This document shows positions 1 to 7,758 of a stretch of DNA of 34,116 nucleotides, in pieces; the first letter of the stretch is position 1, and each line of letters opens with the position of its first letter. The stretch comes from Pararhodobacter sp. (GTDB taxonomy: Bacteria > Pseudomonadota > Alphaproteobacteria > Rhodobacterales > Rhodobacteraceae): contig JAFIEG010000043.1 of NCBI GenBank assembly GCA_020832665.1, positions 1 to 34,116 of the forward strand. The letters are read 5' to 3'. The translations under genes and the position numbers were made by a program. The notes below the pieces were generated by a model, which worked only from the letters and a program-made list of their open reading frames with translations, made no database searches and was not told the origin of the DNA.

Positions 1-134
1 ACACAAAATGGGAATCCCCTTTCGATTCAGAGAAAGGCTGAGCCGCTCTAGTATGACAGTCTGCCTCGGCGGTGCGCTGAGAAACGTCGTATCGGCCATT
101 GTGGGCGATGGCCGCTCTTGCGAAAAGTCAGCGA
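1..134. other. No recognisable gene
   Basis: I see no supported coding region here. Short open stretches exist on both strands, but none has a start with a ribosome binding site or a sequence I recognise. It lies just beyond the stop of the shifted IS66 orf1-like frame (135), so it is probably decayed mobile-element or flanking DNA. Confidence 0.5.
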
Positions 135-354
135 CTACTTCCGCGATTTGATCCAGCGTGACAAGGAACAGGCATAGGCCGATTCTGCAAGCGGGCATGT
201 GCGATGCTTGCGCGCAGTATCGACCATCGTTACGCCGGGCATCATGCTCTCCGCCGACTATTCGCACCCACTCCGACTTCGTGCGCCTCCGCCGGCCATT
301 CGGCCCCTCGATCACTTCCAGCCGGGAAACCCCAACACCCGTAAAGCCGTCCAA
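135..354 (-). pseudogene. IS66-family orf1 (TnpA-like) remnant, frameshifted
   Basis: On the minus strand, from a TTG at 354, the reading frame gives GVSRLEVIEGPNGRRRR followed by WVRIV. This matches the N-terminus of IS66 accessory protein OrfA, a small helix-turn-helix protein needed for transposition. After the valine codon at 256-258 the similarity moves to another frame (AESMMPGVTMVDTARKH), which continues the OrfA helix-turn-helix pattern. Skipping one base at 255 joins the two, so this is a one-base frameshift. The second frame stops at 135 without the expected W-x-x-R-rich end. No orf2 or orf3 (the DDE transposase) and no terminal inverted repeats are visible. The element is therefore dead and truncated. 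The family call rests on remembered similarity. Confidence 0.6.
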
Positions 355-385
355 CTGGACGCCCGACTTTCCGCATGGGTCTATT

Positions 386-406
386 CCAGCTCAGCGTCTG
401 AGCTGG
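386..406. repeat. Perfect 9-bp hairpin at a pseudogene junction
   Basis: The arms ccagctcag (386-394) and ctgagctgg (398-406) are exact reverse complements around a 3-nt loop. No T-run follows on either side, so it is a poor intrinsic terminator. It sits between the IS66 remnant and the monooxygenase-like fragment and may mark the recombination point. Confidence 0.6.
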
Positions 407-429
407 TTCATTTTGCAGGAGCTGAGCAG

Positions 430-612
430 GATCGTGGGGTAATGGTGCTGCATCTGCACATCGGCGATCATATTTCGGCCCTCGCGATTGTCGCCCTCCA
501 GCCGCAACCCGCACAGCCGGCGGAAGGTGCCGCGCGCGCCATCGGCAGCGAAGACCTGTTGTGCCGACAAGCGGTAGCTGCCCTTCGGGTCGGCGATGAT
601 CAGGGCAAGTAT
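430..612 (-). pseudogene. Fragment resembling an FAD-dependent aromatic monooxygenase
   Basis: About 60 codons on the minus strand read YRLSAQQVFAADGARGTFRR, then a segment with EGDNREGRNMIADV. This resembles the middle of flavoprotein hydroxylases of the PheA/MhpA/TfdB type, where a GADGARSTVR-like motif helps bind FAD. Both the Rossmann N-terminus and the C-terminal half are missing, and the frame ends just past the fragment at 391-393. It lies directly downstream of dctM in the same orientation, so it may once have been the last gene of that operon, before disruption near the 386-406 hairpin. The assignment is from a short motif and could be a chance resemblance. Confidence 0.45.
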
Positions 613-658
613 AGGCCCGGGTGTTGCGGGCGCGTGATCAGCCGCAGTTGCGATGCGA

Positions 659-1978
659 TCAGTGCGCCACCCAGACCAGCCACAAGATGATCGGAGGGAA
701 GGCGAAAAGCAGCAGCGCGCGCAGGACATCGGTGATCAGAAACGGCAGAACACCCTTCATGGTTTCCGACATCCGGATATCGCGGGCCATCGAGTTGATG
801 ATGAACAGATTCAGCCCCACAGGTGGCGTTATCATTCCCATCTCCACCACGATCAGCACCAGAATGCCAAACCACAGCCCAACCTCTTCGGGCGTCATGC
901 CCAGGTCCAGCGCCATGACGATCGGAAAGAAGATCGGCACTGTCAGCAGGATCATCGAAAGCGTGTCCATAACGCAGCCCAGAACGATATAGACCAGCAG
1001 GATGATCCCGATGATCAGCCAGGGGTTGACCGGCAGACCACCAACCCAGGCGGCTGCCGACTGCGGCACCTGTGTCAGCGCCAGGAAAGTGTTGAACACC
1101 CCCGCGCCCAGAACGATCATGAAGATCATGCCGGTTCCGGTTGCGGTGCCCAGAAAGGCATCGCGCAGCGCATCACGCGTGAGATTGCCGCGCAGCAGTG
1201 CCACCAGACCCGTGCCCAGAGCCCCCACTGCCGCCCCCTCGGTCGGGGTGAAGATGCCCGAATAGATGCCGCCGATGACAAGCGCGAAGATCACCACCAC
1301 CGGCCAGATTTCCAGCAAGGTTGCCAGTCTTGCGCGCATGGGTTCCTTCGGCTGGACCGGGGCGGAATCGGGATATATGCGCACATAGATCGCCACCGCC
1401 GCCATGTAGCCCAGGATGGCGATGATCCCCGGCACGATGGCGGCGGTGAACAGCTTGACGATATTCTGGTTGGCCAGCACCGCATAGACCACCAGCACCA
1501 CCGATGGCGGAATGAGAATGCCCAGCGTTCCACCGGCGGCGAGAACCCCGGTGGCAAGGCCCGGCGCATAGCCCGCCTTGCGCATTTCCGGCAACGCCAC
1601 CTGGGTCATGGTGGCGGCGGTGGCCAGCGACGAGCCCGAAATCGCCCCGAAGCCGCCGCAGGCCCCAACGGTTGCCACCGCCAGCCCGCCGCGCCGGTGC
1701 CCCAGCCAGGCACGCGCCGCCTTGAAAAGCGATGTCGAAAGTCCGGCGTGAACCGCGAACTGGCTCATCAGCAGGAAAAGGGGGATGATCGTGAGCGAGT
1801 AGCTCGAAAACCTGTAATAGGCTGCTTCGTTGAGCCCATGCAGCGTGCCGTTCACACCGATCATGCTGAACGAGCCGACAAGCCCCACCAGCAGCATCGA
1901 AAGCGCAATGGGAATACGCGCCGCCATGAGCAGCAGCAGCGCGGCAAAGCCGATCAGGCCGAGGGTCATGCCGCTCAT
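659..1978 (-). CDS. dctM: TRAP transporter large permease (DctM family)
   Basis: A 439-residue inner-membrane protein, the usual length for DctM. It forms the ion-coupled translocation channel of a tripartite TRAP carboxylate importer. Hydrophobic helices run through most of the chain. Family hallmarks are visible: ISGSSLATAATM near residue 115, GGTLGILIPPS near residue 150, FTPTEGAAVGA near residue 245 and MGMITPPVGLNLF near residue 385. It starts 5 bp after the dctQ stop and is the last intact gene of the beta-oxidation/TRAP operon, so it should act with the DctP and DctQ just upstream. The substrate cannot be read from the permease; the operon suggests an acid that is activated to a CoA ester. 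Confidence 0.96.
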   Translation of the reverse strand: MSGMTLGLIGFAALLLLMAARIPIALSMLLVGLVGSFSMIGVNGTLHGLNEAAYYRFSSYSLTIIPLFLLMSQFAVHAGLSTSLFKAARAWLGHRRGGLAVATVGACGGFGAISGSSLATAATMTQVALPEMRKAGYAPGLATGVLAAGGTLGILIPPSVVLVVYAVLANQNIVKLFTAAIVPGIIAILGYMAAVAIYVRIYPDSAPVQPKEPMRARLATLLEIWPVVVIFALVIGGIYSGIFTPTEGAAVGALGTGLVALLRGNLTRDALRDAFLGTATGTGMIFMIVLGAGVFNTFLALTQVPQSAAAWVGGLPVNPWLIIGIILLVYIVLGCVMDTLSMILLTVPIFFPIVMALDLGMTPEEVGLWFGILVLIVVEMGMITPPVGLNLFIINSMARDIRMSETMKGVLPFLITDVLRALLLFAFPPIILWLVWVAH

Positions 1979-1983
1979 GAATT

Positions 1984-2574
1984 CTATTCCGTTGCAGGCC
2001 GATGGGCCGCCGGGTCAAAACCGCGCATCAAGCCGCGCACGCTCTCCCAGGCGGTGAAGAGGGAAATCAAGGCGGTCAGCCCCAAAAGGCCGGTTCCCGC
2101 CGCATAAGCCCACCAGAGCGGCAGGCGGCGCATCATCGTGACTTCGTTGTAGCGGATCATGTCCTGCATTCCGACGAAGGTTCGCCAGCACAACAGGCCC
2201 ATCGCCAGCGCAAACAGAAGCGAGCCGATCAGGGTCAGCGCCGTGCGTGTGCTCACCTTCGTGCGATAGACGAAAAGGTCAATCGTGACATGGGTGTAGC
2301 GTATCTGACAGTAAGGCAGAAAGCCGAAGATCGCGATCGCCGCGCCCATCTCCATGATCTCGTAATCGCCCCTGATCGCACCCAGCCAGCGCAGCCCCTC
2401 GGGGCCGCCAAACGGGCCGGCCAGCCAGCGCCCCAGAATGCTGACAACGGTCATTACCGCCAGCGCCAGCATCAACGCACCGGCCAGCAATGCAATCCAT
2501 GTGGTCAACGCCAGAAGCACGGCGTGGATCCGATGAAAAAGCCGCTCTGCAAGGGCGTCCTTTGCCGACATCAT
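1984..2574 (-). CDS. dctQ: TRAP transporter small permease (DctQ family)
   Basis: A 196-residue membrane protein with four predicted hydrophobic segments, as expected of the small TRAP subunit that pairs with DctM. I chose the ATG at 2574 (MMSAKDALAE) because a GGAGC ribosome-binding sequence lies just upstream. The longer frame back to 2625 would touch the dctP stop codon and run through the GC-rich hairpin at 2593-2614. The central GDYEIMEMGAAIAIF region and the charged RYTHVTIDLF loop fit the family. It is 5 bp from dctM and about 50 bp from dctP. Confidence 0.93.
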   Translation of the reverse strand: MMSAKDALAERLFHRIHAVLLALTTWIALLAGALMLALAVMTVVSILGRWLAGPFGGPEGLRWLGAIRGDYEIMEMGAAIAIFGFLPYCQIRYTHVTIDLFVYRTKVSTRTALTLIGSLLFALAMGLLCWRTFVGMQDMIRYNEVTMMRRLPLWWAYAAGTGLLGLTALISLFTAWESVRGLMRGFDPAAHRPATE

Positions 2575-2592
2575 TGTGCTCCACTCAAGGAA

Positions 2593-2614
2593 CGGGGGCG
2601 CCGCAGCGCCCCCG
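2593..2614 (-). promoter_or_regulatory. GC-rich hairpin between dctP and dctQ
   Basis: The arms cgggggcgc (2593-2601) and gcgcccccg (2606-2614) form a perfect 9-bp stem with a cgca loop. There is no T-run, so it is unlikely to be a full terminator. Its place just after the binding-protein gene suggests a role in protecting the dctP message or lowering read-through, giving more binding protein than permease. The second TRAP operon has a different hairpin in the same place (23417-23450). Confidence 0.65.
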
Positions 2615-2624
2615 CATGGCTGCA

Positions 2625-3698
2625 TCAGCCTGATGTATACTCGGTCGCGCGGCGCACCAAGGCCTCACGAGCTGCCTCAAAAAGAGTCTGGCCTTCTTCG
2701 CCCATACCTTCGATCCAGGCATCCACCATCGGTTGCGCCAGTTCGCGCCAGCCGCTGTCCTCGTCCTGATCGATCCGCACGATTTCGTTGCTGTCGCTGG
2801 CCTCGAGCTCTTCGACGACGCTGGCGTGATGGCGCTCCCACTCGGCGGCCAGGGTCGGCAGTTCCGACGGGCCCGAGTTGTCGTCGATCAACTGGCGAAG
2901 GTCGTCTGGCAGGCCTTCATAGCGCTGCTTGTTCATCGTCAGCATCATCGGGTTGGCGTAGAGCTGCTCGTTCACAGCGTTCGAGAAGATGGTGTGATGG
3001 CCAACCAGCTCATGCACGCGCATGGCATGGATGTTGTCGAAAGGCATCATCACCGCATCCATGACCCCGCGCTGCAGGCTTTCGGGGATATCGCTGTTCG
3101 GTATGCTGAGAGCCTGGGCCCCGGCATTCTGCACGAAATCGGCCAGCGGGCGTGTGGGGGTCCGAACGCGCAGGTTCCGCAGGCTTTCGGGGCTGGTGAT
3201 CGGCACCCGCGAATGGAACGAACCCGGCGTGGTGGCGAACAGGGTCAGCAGATGGGTTTCCGCGTATTCATCGGCGGCGTGCTCGGTGACATAGTCGTGC
3301 AGCGCCTGAGAGGTCGGCACCACCGAGTAGCCCATGAAGGGCAGATCGAACACTTCGGTTTTCGGAAAGCGGCCGGGGGTGTAGCCCGGCAGTGTCCAGA
3401 CCATATCCACGCTGCCGGCACGCACCGAGTCATAAAGCCCCCGCGGCGCGCCGCCCAGTTGCATCAACGGGTAGACTTCGATTTGCAGCGCGCCATCCGA
3501 CAGTTCCCCCAGCCGCTCGGCCCAGGGCGCCAGATAGCCGTAATGCGGTGCGGTGCCGGCAGGGGCGAAGTGGTGCAGCCGCAGCGTGGTATGCGCCTGG
3601 GCGCGGGCATAGCTCGGCACGATGGCCGGCATGGCCAGCGTTGCAAGCCCCAGCTTGGCGAAGCTCCTGCGCGTCAGTCCGTTTCTTTTGCGTTCCAT
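2625..3698 (-). CDS. dctP: TRAP transporter substrate-binding protein (DctP family)
   Basis: A 357-residue periplasmic solute-binding protein that captures a carboxylate and hands it to DctQM. The N-terminus carries a twin-arginine signal (TRRSFAKLG, arginines 10-11), then a hydrophobic stretch and a likely cleavage near SYARAQ-A, so export is probably by Tat rather than Sec. The body has the DctP pattern, including RVRTPTRPLADFVQNAGA with the family arginine that usually grips the substrate carboxylate. The ATG at 3698 has a strong AGGAGGAG upstream. It follows the ligase gene by 36 bp and comes first of the three TRAP genes. Confidence 0.94.
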   Translation of the reverse strand: MERKRNGLTRRSFAKLGLATLAMPAIVPSYARAQAHTTLRLHHFAPAGTAPHYGYLAPWAERLGELSDGALQIEVYPLMQLGGAPRGLYDSVRAGSVDMVWTLPGYTPGRFPKTEVFDLPFMGYSVVPTSQALHDYVTEHAADEYAETHLLTLFATTPGSFHSRVPITSPESLRNLRVRTPTRPLADFVQNAGAQALSIPNSDIPESLQRGVMDAVMMPFDNIHAMRVHELVGHHTIFSNAVNEQLYANPMMLTMNKQRYEGLPDDLRQLIDDNSGPSELPTLAAEWERHHASVVEELEASDSNEIVRIDQDEDSGWRELAQPMVDAWIEGMGEEGQTLFEAAREALVRRATEYTSG

Positions 3699-3734
3699 TG
3701 AAGTCTCTCCTCCTCGTTGAAGTCAGGTATCCGG

Positions 3735-5390
3735 TTATCCGTTTGCGCCGAGTTGCTGGCGCATCAACAGCTTGTTGAGCTTGCCGGTGCCGGTCTTGGG
3801 CAACTCGCTCACGATCTCGATGCGCTCGGGCACCATCCATTTCGGATAACGGGATTGCAGATGCGTGCTGACCTCCCTGGCGGTCAGGGAAGTGCCAGCA
3901 CGCGGGCAGACCAGTGCCACCGGTCGTTCGCCCCATTTTTCGTCGGCAACCGCGATCACGGCGGCCTCGGCGACACCAGCCAGTTCGGCGATGGCGTTCT
4001 CCATGTCGACCGAGCTTATCCATTCGCCGCCGGACTTGATCAGATCCTTCAGCCGGTCAACCAGTTGCACATAACCATCGGGCCGGATCACCGCCACATC
4101 GCCGGTTTTCAGCCAGCCATCCGGGGTGGTGGCCGGAATTGGCGCGGGGTGGCCGATATAGTTCTGCGTCACCCATGGGCCACGGCACTGCAACTCACCC
4201 TGGCTGCTGCCGTCCCAGGGAAGAACCGTGCCATCCTCGCTGGCAATGCGGAATTCGATGAAGGGAAGAGGCAAGCCGTTGGAAGCCCTGACCTTGATGC
4301 GCTCTTCGTCGCTCAGCGAGCCATGCGCGGGCAGAAGCCATGTCTGCGACGCAATGGGCGAGGTTTCGGTCATCCCCCAGCCGGTCTGCAGATAGATGCC
4401 ATGACGGTCGAAAGTGCGGAACATTTCGGGCGAAGGCGCGGCCCCGCCCGACACCAGCATCAACCCTTCAGGCAGCTTCCAGCTTCGTTCGCCCGAGAGC
4501 GCCTGAATCACCCCGGTCCAGATCGTGGGCACGCCGAAAGCGATGCTCACGCGCTCCGCCTCGATCAGGTCAAGGATTTCTTCGGGCGTGATGCGTGGCC
4601 CCGGCAGCACCACCACCGATCCCGCCATCAGCGCCGCGAAGGGCAACCCCCAGGCATTCACATGGAACATGGGTGTCAACGTGAAGGTGACCGAGCGCGC
4701 CGAGAGGTTGAAGCAATCCGGCGCGATTGTGCCGAAAGCCTGAAGAACGACAGATCGGTGCGAATAGACCACACCCTTGGGTCGGCCGGTGGTGCCGGAT
4801 GTGTAGCAGATCGCCGCCGCGGTGTTTTCGTCGAAGGTGCCCTCGGGCCAGTCGGCGAGCGCATTCGCGGCCAGAAGCTCGGACCAGGCGATGTCATGCG
4901 CCGCGTCGGGCTTGCCGTTCACGATGACATGGCGCGGGCGGACATGAGCCTCGACCTGGCGCCATAGTGGCAGCAGATCCTCGTCGACGATGACAATGTC
5001 ATCGCCGGCATCGGCAATGATATAGGCCAGATCCTCGGGCGAGAGGCGAGGATTCAGCGTGTGCAGCACCGCCCCGGCAGCGGGGATGCCGTAATAGGCC
5101 ACCAGGTGGTTGGCATGGTTCCACATCAAGGTGGCCACGCGGGCGCCCTGTTGCACGCCCAGCGCCGCCAGCGCCGAGGCCAGTCGCCGCGCCGCCTGCG
5201 CCGCCTCGGCAAAGGTCATGGTTTCGACAACGCCGGGCGCAAGCCGGCTGACAATGCGCTGATCGGCGAAGATCTGCTCGGCACGGCGCAGAATATCGGT
5301 CACGCGCAGCGGCGCAGCCATCATCGTGCTGGTGATCGGTGCCTTGGCATTGCTGGCGCGCTGCGCCTCGAAATCTTCTGTGTCGGTCAA
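3735..5390 (-). CDS. AMP-forming acyl-CoA synthetase (ligase)
   Basis: A 551-residue member of the ANL adenylating family that activates a carboxylic acid to its CoA thioester through an acyl-AMP. Visible motifs are the P-loop-like YTSGTTGRPKG (residues 196-206), GWGMTETSP, LKTGDVAVIRPDGY, the hinge region DRLKDLIKSGGEW, and the C-terminal PKTGTGK whose lysine 537 should catalyse adenylation. The start is TTG at 5390, chosen for the GGGAGGAG a few bases upstream; the ATG codons at residues 23-24 have weaker support. It lies between the acyl-CoA dehydrogenase and dctP, which suggests that it activates the imported acid. Chain length specificity cannot be told; medium or long-chain fatty acid ligases are the nearest in look. 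Confidence 0.93.
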   Translation of the reverse strand: MTDTEDFEAQRASNAKAPITSTMMAAPLRVTDILRRAEQIFADQRIVSRLAPGVVETMTFAEAAQAARRLASALAALGVQQGARVATLMWNHANHLVAYYGIPAAGAVLHTLNPRLSPEDLAYIIADAGDDIVIVDEDLLPLWRQVEAHVRPRHVIVNGKPDAAHDIAWSELLAANALADWPEGTFDENTAAAICYTSGTTGRPKGVVYSHRSVVLQAFGTIAPDCFNLSARSVTFTLTPMFHVNAWGLPFAALMAGSVVVLPGPRITPEEILDLIEAERVSIAFGVPTIWTGVIQALSGERSWKLPEGLMLVSGGAAPSPEMFRTFDRHGIYLQTGWGMTETSPIASQTWLLPAHGSLSDEERIKVRASNGLPLPFIEFRIASEDGTVLPWDGSSQGELQCRGPWVTQNYIGHPAPIPATTPDGWLKTGDVAVIRPDGYVQLVDRLKDLIKSGGEWISSVDMENAIAELAGVAEAAVIAVADEKWGERPVALVCPRAGTSLTAREVSTHLQSRYPKWMVPERIEIVSELPKTGTGKLNKLLMRQQLGANG

Positions 5391-5426
5391 GCCGCTCCTC
5401 CCGAAGTCTGCCGAAATCCGTTTCTG

Positions 5427-6584
5427 TCAGCTCACGCTGGATGCGATGTCGCGCCCGATGATTTCCTTCATGATTTCCGATGTGCCGGCATAGATGCGTT
5501 CGATCCTGGCGTCGACGAATGCCTGAGCCACCGGGTACTCTGCCATGTATCCATAGCCGCCATGCAGCTGCAGGCAGGCATCGGTGACCCGGCCCAGCAG
5601 TTCGGAATGCCACAGCTTGCCGGCCGAGGCCTGAACCGCGTCCAGCCGCCCTTGCAGCCTGAGCGCGATGAGATTGTCGCAAAACGCCCGCCCCGCCATC
5701 AGTTCGGCGCGCAGCCCGGCCAGGGTGAAGCGGGTATTCTGGAAATCCAGCACCCGCTTGCCAAAGGCCCGGCGCTCGGCGGTATAGGCCACGGTCTGCT
5801 CGAAAACCGCCTCGGCGCGCGCCTGACACTGCACCGAGACAAGCATCCGCTCCTGCGCCAGCTCATGCATCATGTAGGCAAAGCCACGCCCCTCTTCGCC
5901 CAGCAGGTTATCGGCGGGCACGAAGACATTATCGAAGAACAACTCTGCCGTGTCCTGCGCGTGCTGGCCGATCTTGCGCAGGTTGCGGCCGCGGCTGAAG
6001 CCCTCCATCCCGCGCTCCAGAACCAGAAGCGAGATGCCTTTGGCGCCTTTCGACGGATCGGTCACGCAGGCAGTGACCACCAGATCGGCGTTCTGGCCGT
6101 TGGTGATGAAGGTCTTCTGCCCGTTCACCCGCCAACCATTGCCTTCGCGCACCGCGGTAGTGCGGATCGCGGCAAGGTCACTGCCGGCGGATGGTTCAGT
6201 CATGGCGATGGCGGCGATTTTCTCGCCCGTAACGACGCCCGGCAGCAATCGCGACTTGAGGCTGTCGCCGCCGAAATCCTGGATATAGGGCGCAACGATC
6301 AGCGAATGCAGTGGAAAGCCCGGGCCGGTGGCGCCGATGCGGCACAACTCCTCGCAGGTGATGACATCGAACAGGATATCGGTGCCGGTTCCGCCATATT
6401 CCTCGGGCAACCAGGCGCCCAGCATGCCAAGGGCGCCGGCTTCGGCCCAGACCTCGCGCGGCACGCAATGCGCCTCGGCCCAACCGGCATGGTTGGGGGC
6501 GATCCGCTCTTCGCAGAAGCGGCGCACCGAGGCACGAAACTGCGCGTGATCGTCGTCGAACAGGCTGCGTGGAGATTCACTCAT
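5427..6584 (-). CDS. Acyl-CoA dehydrogenase with an LCAD/IVD-type active-site pattern
   Basis: A 385-residue FAD enzyme that introduces the alpha,beta double bond into acyl-CoA and passes electrons to ETF. Motifs include [14 protein letters not shown] (from residue 125), [10 protein letters not shown] and [10 protein letters not shown]. The catalytic glutamate of medium and short-chain enzymes would sit in IYEGT, but here the sequence is IYAGTSEI with Ala366. Glu245 in LAQER matches the alternative catalytic position used by long-chain and isovaleryl-CoA dehydrogenases. I start at the ATG at 6584 (MSESPRS), which overlaps the thiolase stop by 8 bp; the open frame reaches back to 6656 but would lie inside the thiolase gene. 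Confidence 0.94.
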   Translation of the reverse strand: MSESPRSLFDDDHAQFRASVRRFCEERIAPNHAGWAEAHCVPREVWAEAGALGMLGAWLPEEYGGTGTDILFDVITCEELCRIGATGPGFPLHSLIVAPYIQDFGGDSLKSRLLPGVVTGEKIAAIAMTEPSAGSDLAAIRTTAVREGNGWRVNGQKTFITNGQNADLVVTACVTDPSKGAKGISLLVLERGMEGFSRGRNLRKIGQHAQDTAELFFDNVFVPADNLLGEEGRGFAYMMHELAQERMLVSVQCQARAEAVFEQTVAYTAERRAFGKRVLDFQNTRFTLAGLRAELMAGRAFCDNLIALRLQGRLDAVQASAGKLWHSELLGRVTDACLQLHGGYGYMAEYPVAQAFVDARIERIYAGTSEIMKEIIGRDIASSVS

Positions 6585-7758
6585 CGCACAGCTCGAACAA
6601 ACCCGCGGCCCCCTGACCGCCGCCAATGCACATGGTGACCACCGCCAGCTTTGCACCGCGGCGCCGGCCCTCGATCAGCGCATGGCCCACCATGCGCGCG
6701 CCGCTGACGCCATAGGGATGACCCAGCGCGATGGCGCCGCCATTGACGTTCAGCCGATCATCGGGAATGCCCAGCCGATCACGGCAATAGAGCACCTGCA
6801 CGGCGAAAGCCTCGTTCAGTTCCCACAGGTCGATATCGGCAATGCTCAGACCGGCGCGCTTCAGCAGCTTCGGCACGGCAAAGACCGGGCCTATGCCCAT
6901 TTCATCAGGTTCGCACCCCGCCACCGCGAAGCCGCGGAAGATGCCCAGCGGCTTCAGGTCCAGCTCTGCGGCCTTGTCTTCATGCATGACCACACAGGCC
7001 GAAGCCCCGTCCGAAAACTGGCTGGCATTGCCCGCGGCAACCGTGCCGCCGGGCAGCGCAGGGCGAATGGCGGAGACACTCTCAAGCCTGGTGTCAGGGC
7101 GAATGCCCTCATCGGCGGAAACGGTGACTTCGCGCATCGCGAAACCGGCCTTGCTGTCGCCGGTGGCCATGGTCACCGTGATGGGCACGATCTCGTCGGC
7201 GGTGCGCCCCTCGGCGGCGGCACGCGCCGCGCGCTGCTGGCTTTGCACGCCGTATTCATCCTGCCGCTCGCGGGGAATGTTGTAGCGCTCGGCCACGGTT
7301 TCGGCGGTTTGCAGCATCGACCAGTAGAGCGACGGCTTGTTGGCGCGAAGCCAGTCTTCCTGCAGCATGTGGGTGTTCATCTCGTTTTGCACACAAGATA
7401 TGGATTCGACACCGCCTGCCACCAGCACGTCATTTTCGCCCGCGACAATGCGCTGCGCCGCCAGCGCCACCGCCTGAAGCCCTGACGAGCAGAACCGGTT
7501 CACGGTCATCCCCGCCGTATCGACCCCAAGCCCCGCGCGCAATGCCGCCTGGCGGGCAATGTTCATGCCCGTCGCCCCTTCGGGATTGGCGCAGCCGAGT
7601 ATGACATCCTCGACCAGCGCGCCGACATTGCCCGCACGCTCGACCGCATGCGCGATGGCATGCCCGGCGAGGGTGGCACCATGGGTCATGTTGAAACCGC
7701 CCTTCCACGAGCGTGCCAGCGGCGTACGGGCGGTCGAAACGATCACGGCGCAAGTCAT
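6577..7758 (-). CDS. Acetyl-CoA acyltransferase (thiolase)
   Basis: A 393-residue thiolase that cleaves 3-ketoacyl-CoA with free CoA to acetyl-CoA and a shortened acyl-CoA. The active-site residues are all present: Cys90 in [11 protein letters not shown], His347 in [13 protein letters not shown] and Cys377 in [11 protein letters not shown], with NEAFAVQ between. The length and spacing fit the biosynthetic/degradative family. The start codon overlaps the stop of the FadB-like gene in an ATGA, so translation is coupled, as expected for partners of one beta-oxidation complex. Confidence 0.96.
   Translation of the reverse strand: MTCAVIVSTARTPLARSWKGGFNMTHGATLAGHAIAHAVERAGNVGALVEDVILGCANPEGATGMNIARQAALRAGLGVDTAGMTVNRFCSSGLQAVALAAQRIVAGENDVLVAGGVESISCVQNEMNTHMLQEDWLRANKPSLYWSMLQTAETVAERYNIPRERQDEYGVQSQQRAARAAAEGRTADEIVPITVTMATGDSKAGFAMREVTVSADEGIRPDTRLESVSAIRPALPGGTVAAGNASQFSDGASACVVMHEDKAAELDLKPLGIFRGFAVAGCEPDEMGIGPVFAVPKLLKRAGLSIADIDLWELNEAFAVQVLYCRDRLGIPDDRLNVNGGAIALGHPYGVSGARMVGHALIEGRRRGAKLAVVTMCIGGGQGAAGLFELCDE

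Noticed and set aside
386-406. Hairpin as an intrinsic terminator of the dctM operon
   Set aside because: There is no T-run on either strand and it lies about 250 bp past dctM, beyond a coding remnant.
653-2107. Long plus-strand open frame (484 codons) opposite dctM
   Set aside because: It is antisense to an obvious DctM gene, rich in His/Gln/Arg from shadow coding, and has no family similarity.
5061-6638. 525-codon plus-strand open frame
   Set aside because: It mirrors the ligase and acyl-CoA dehydrogenase genes, whose catalytic motifs are intact on the other strand; high GC explains the long open frame.
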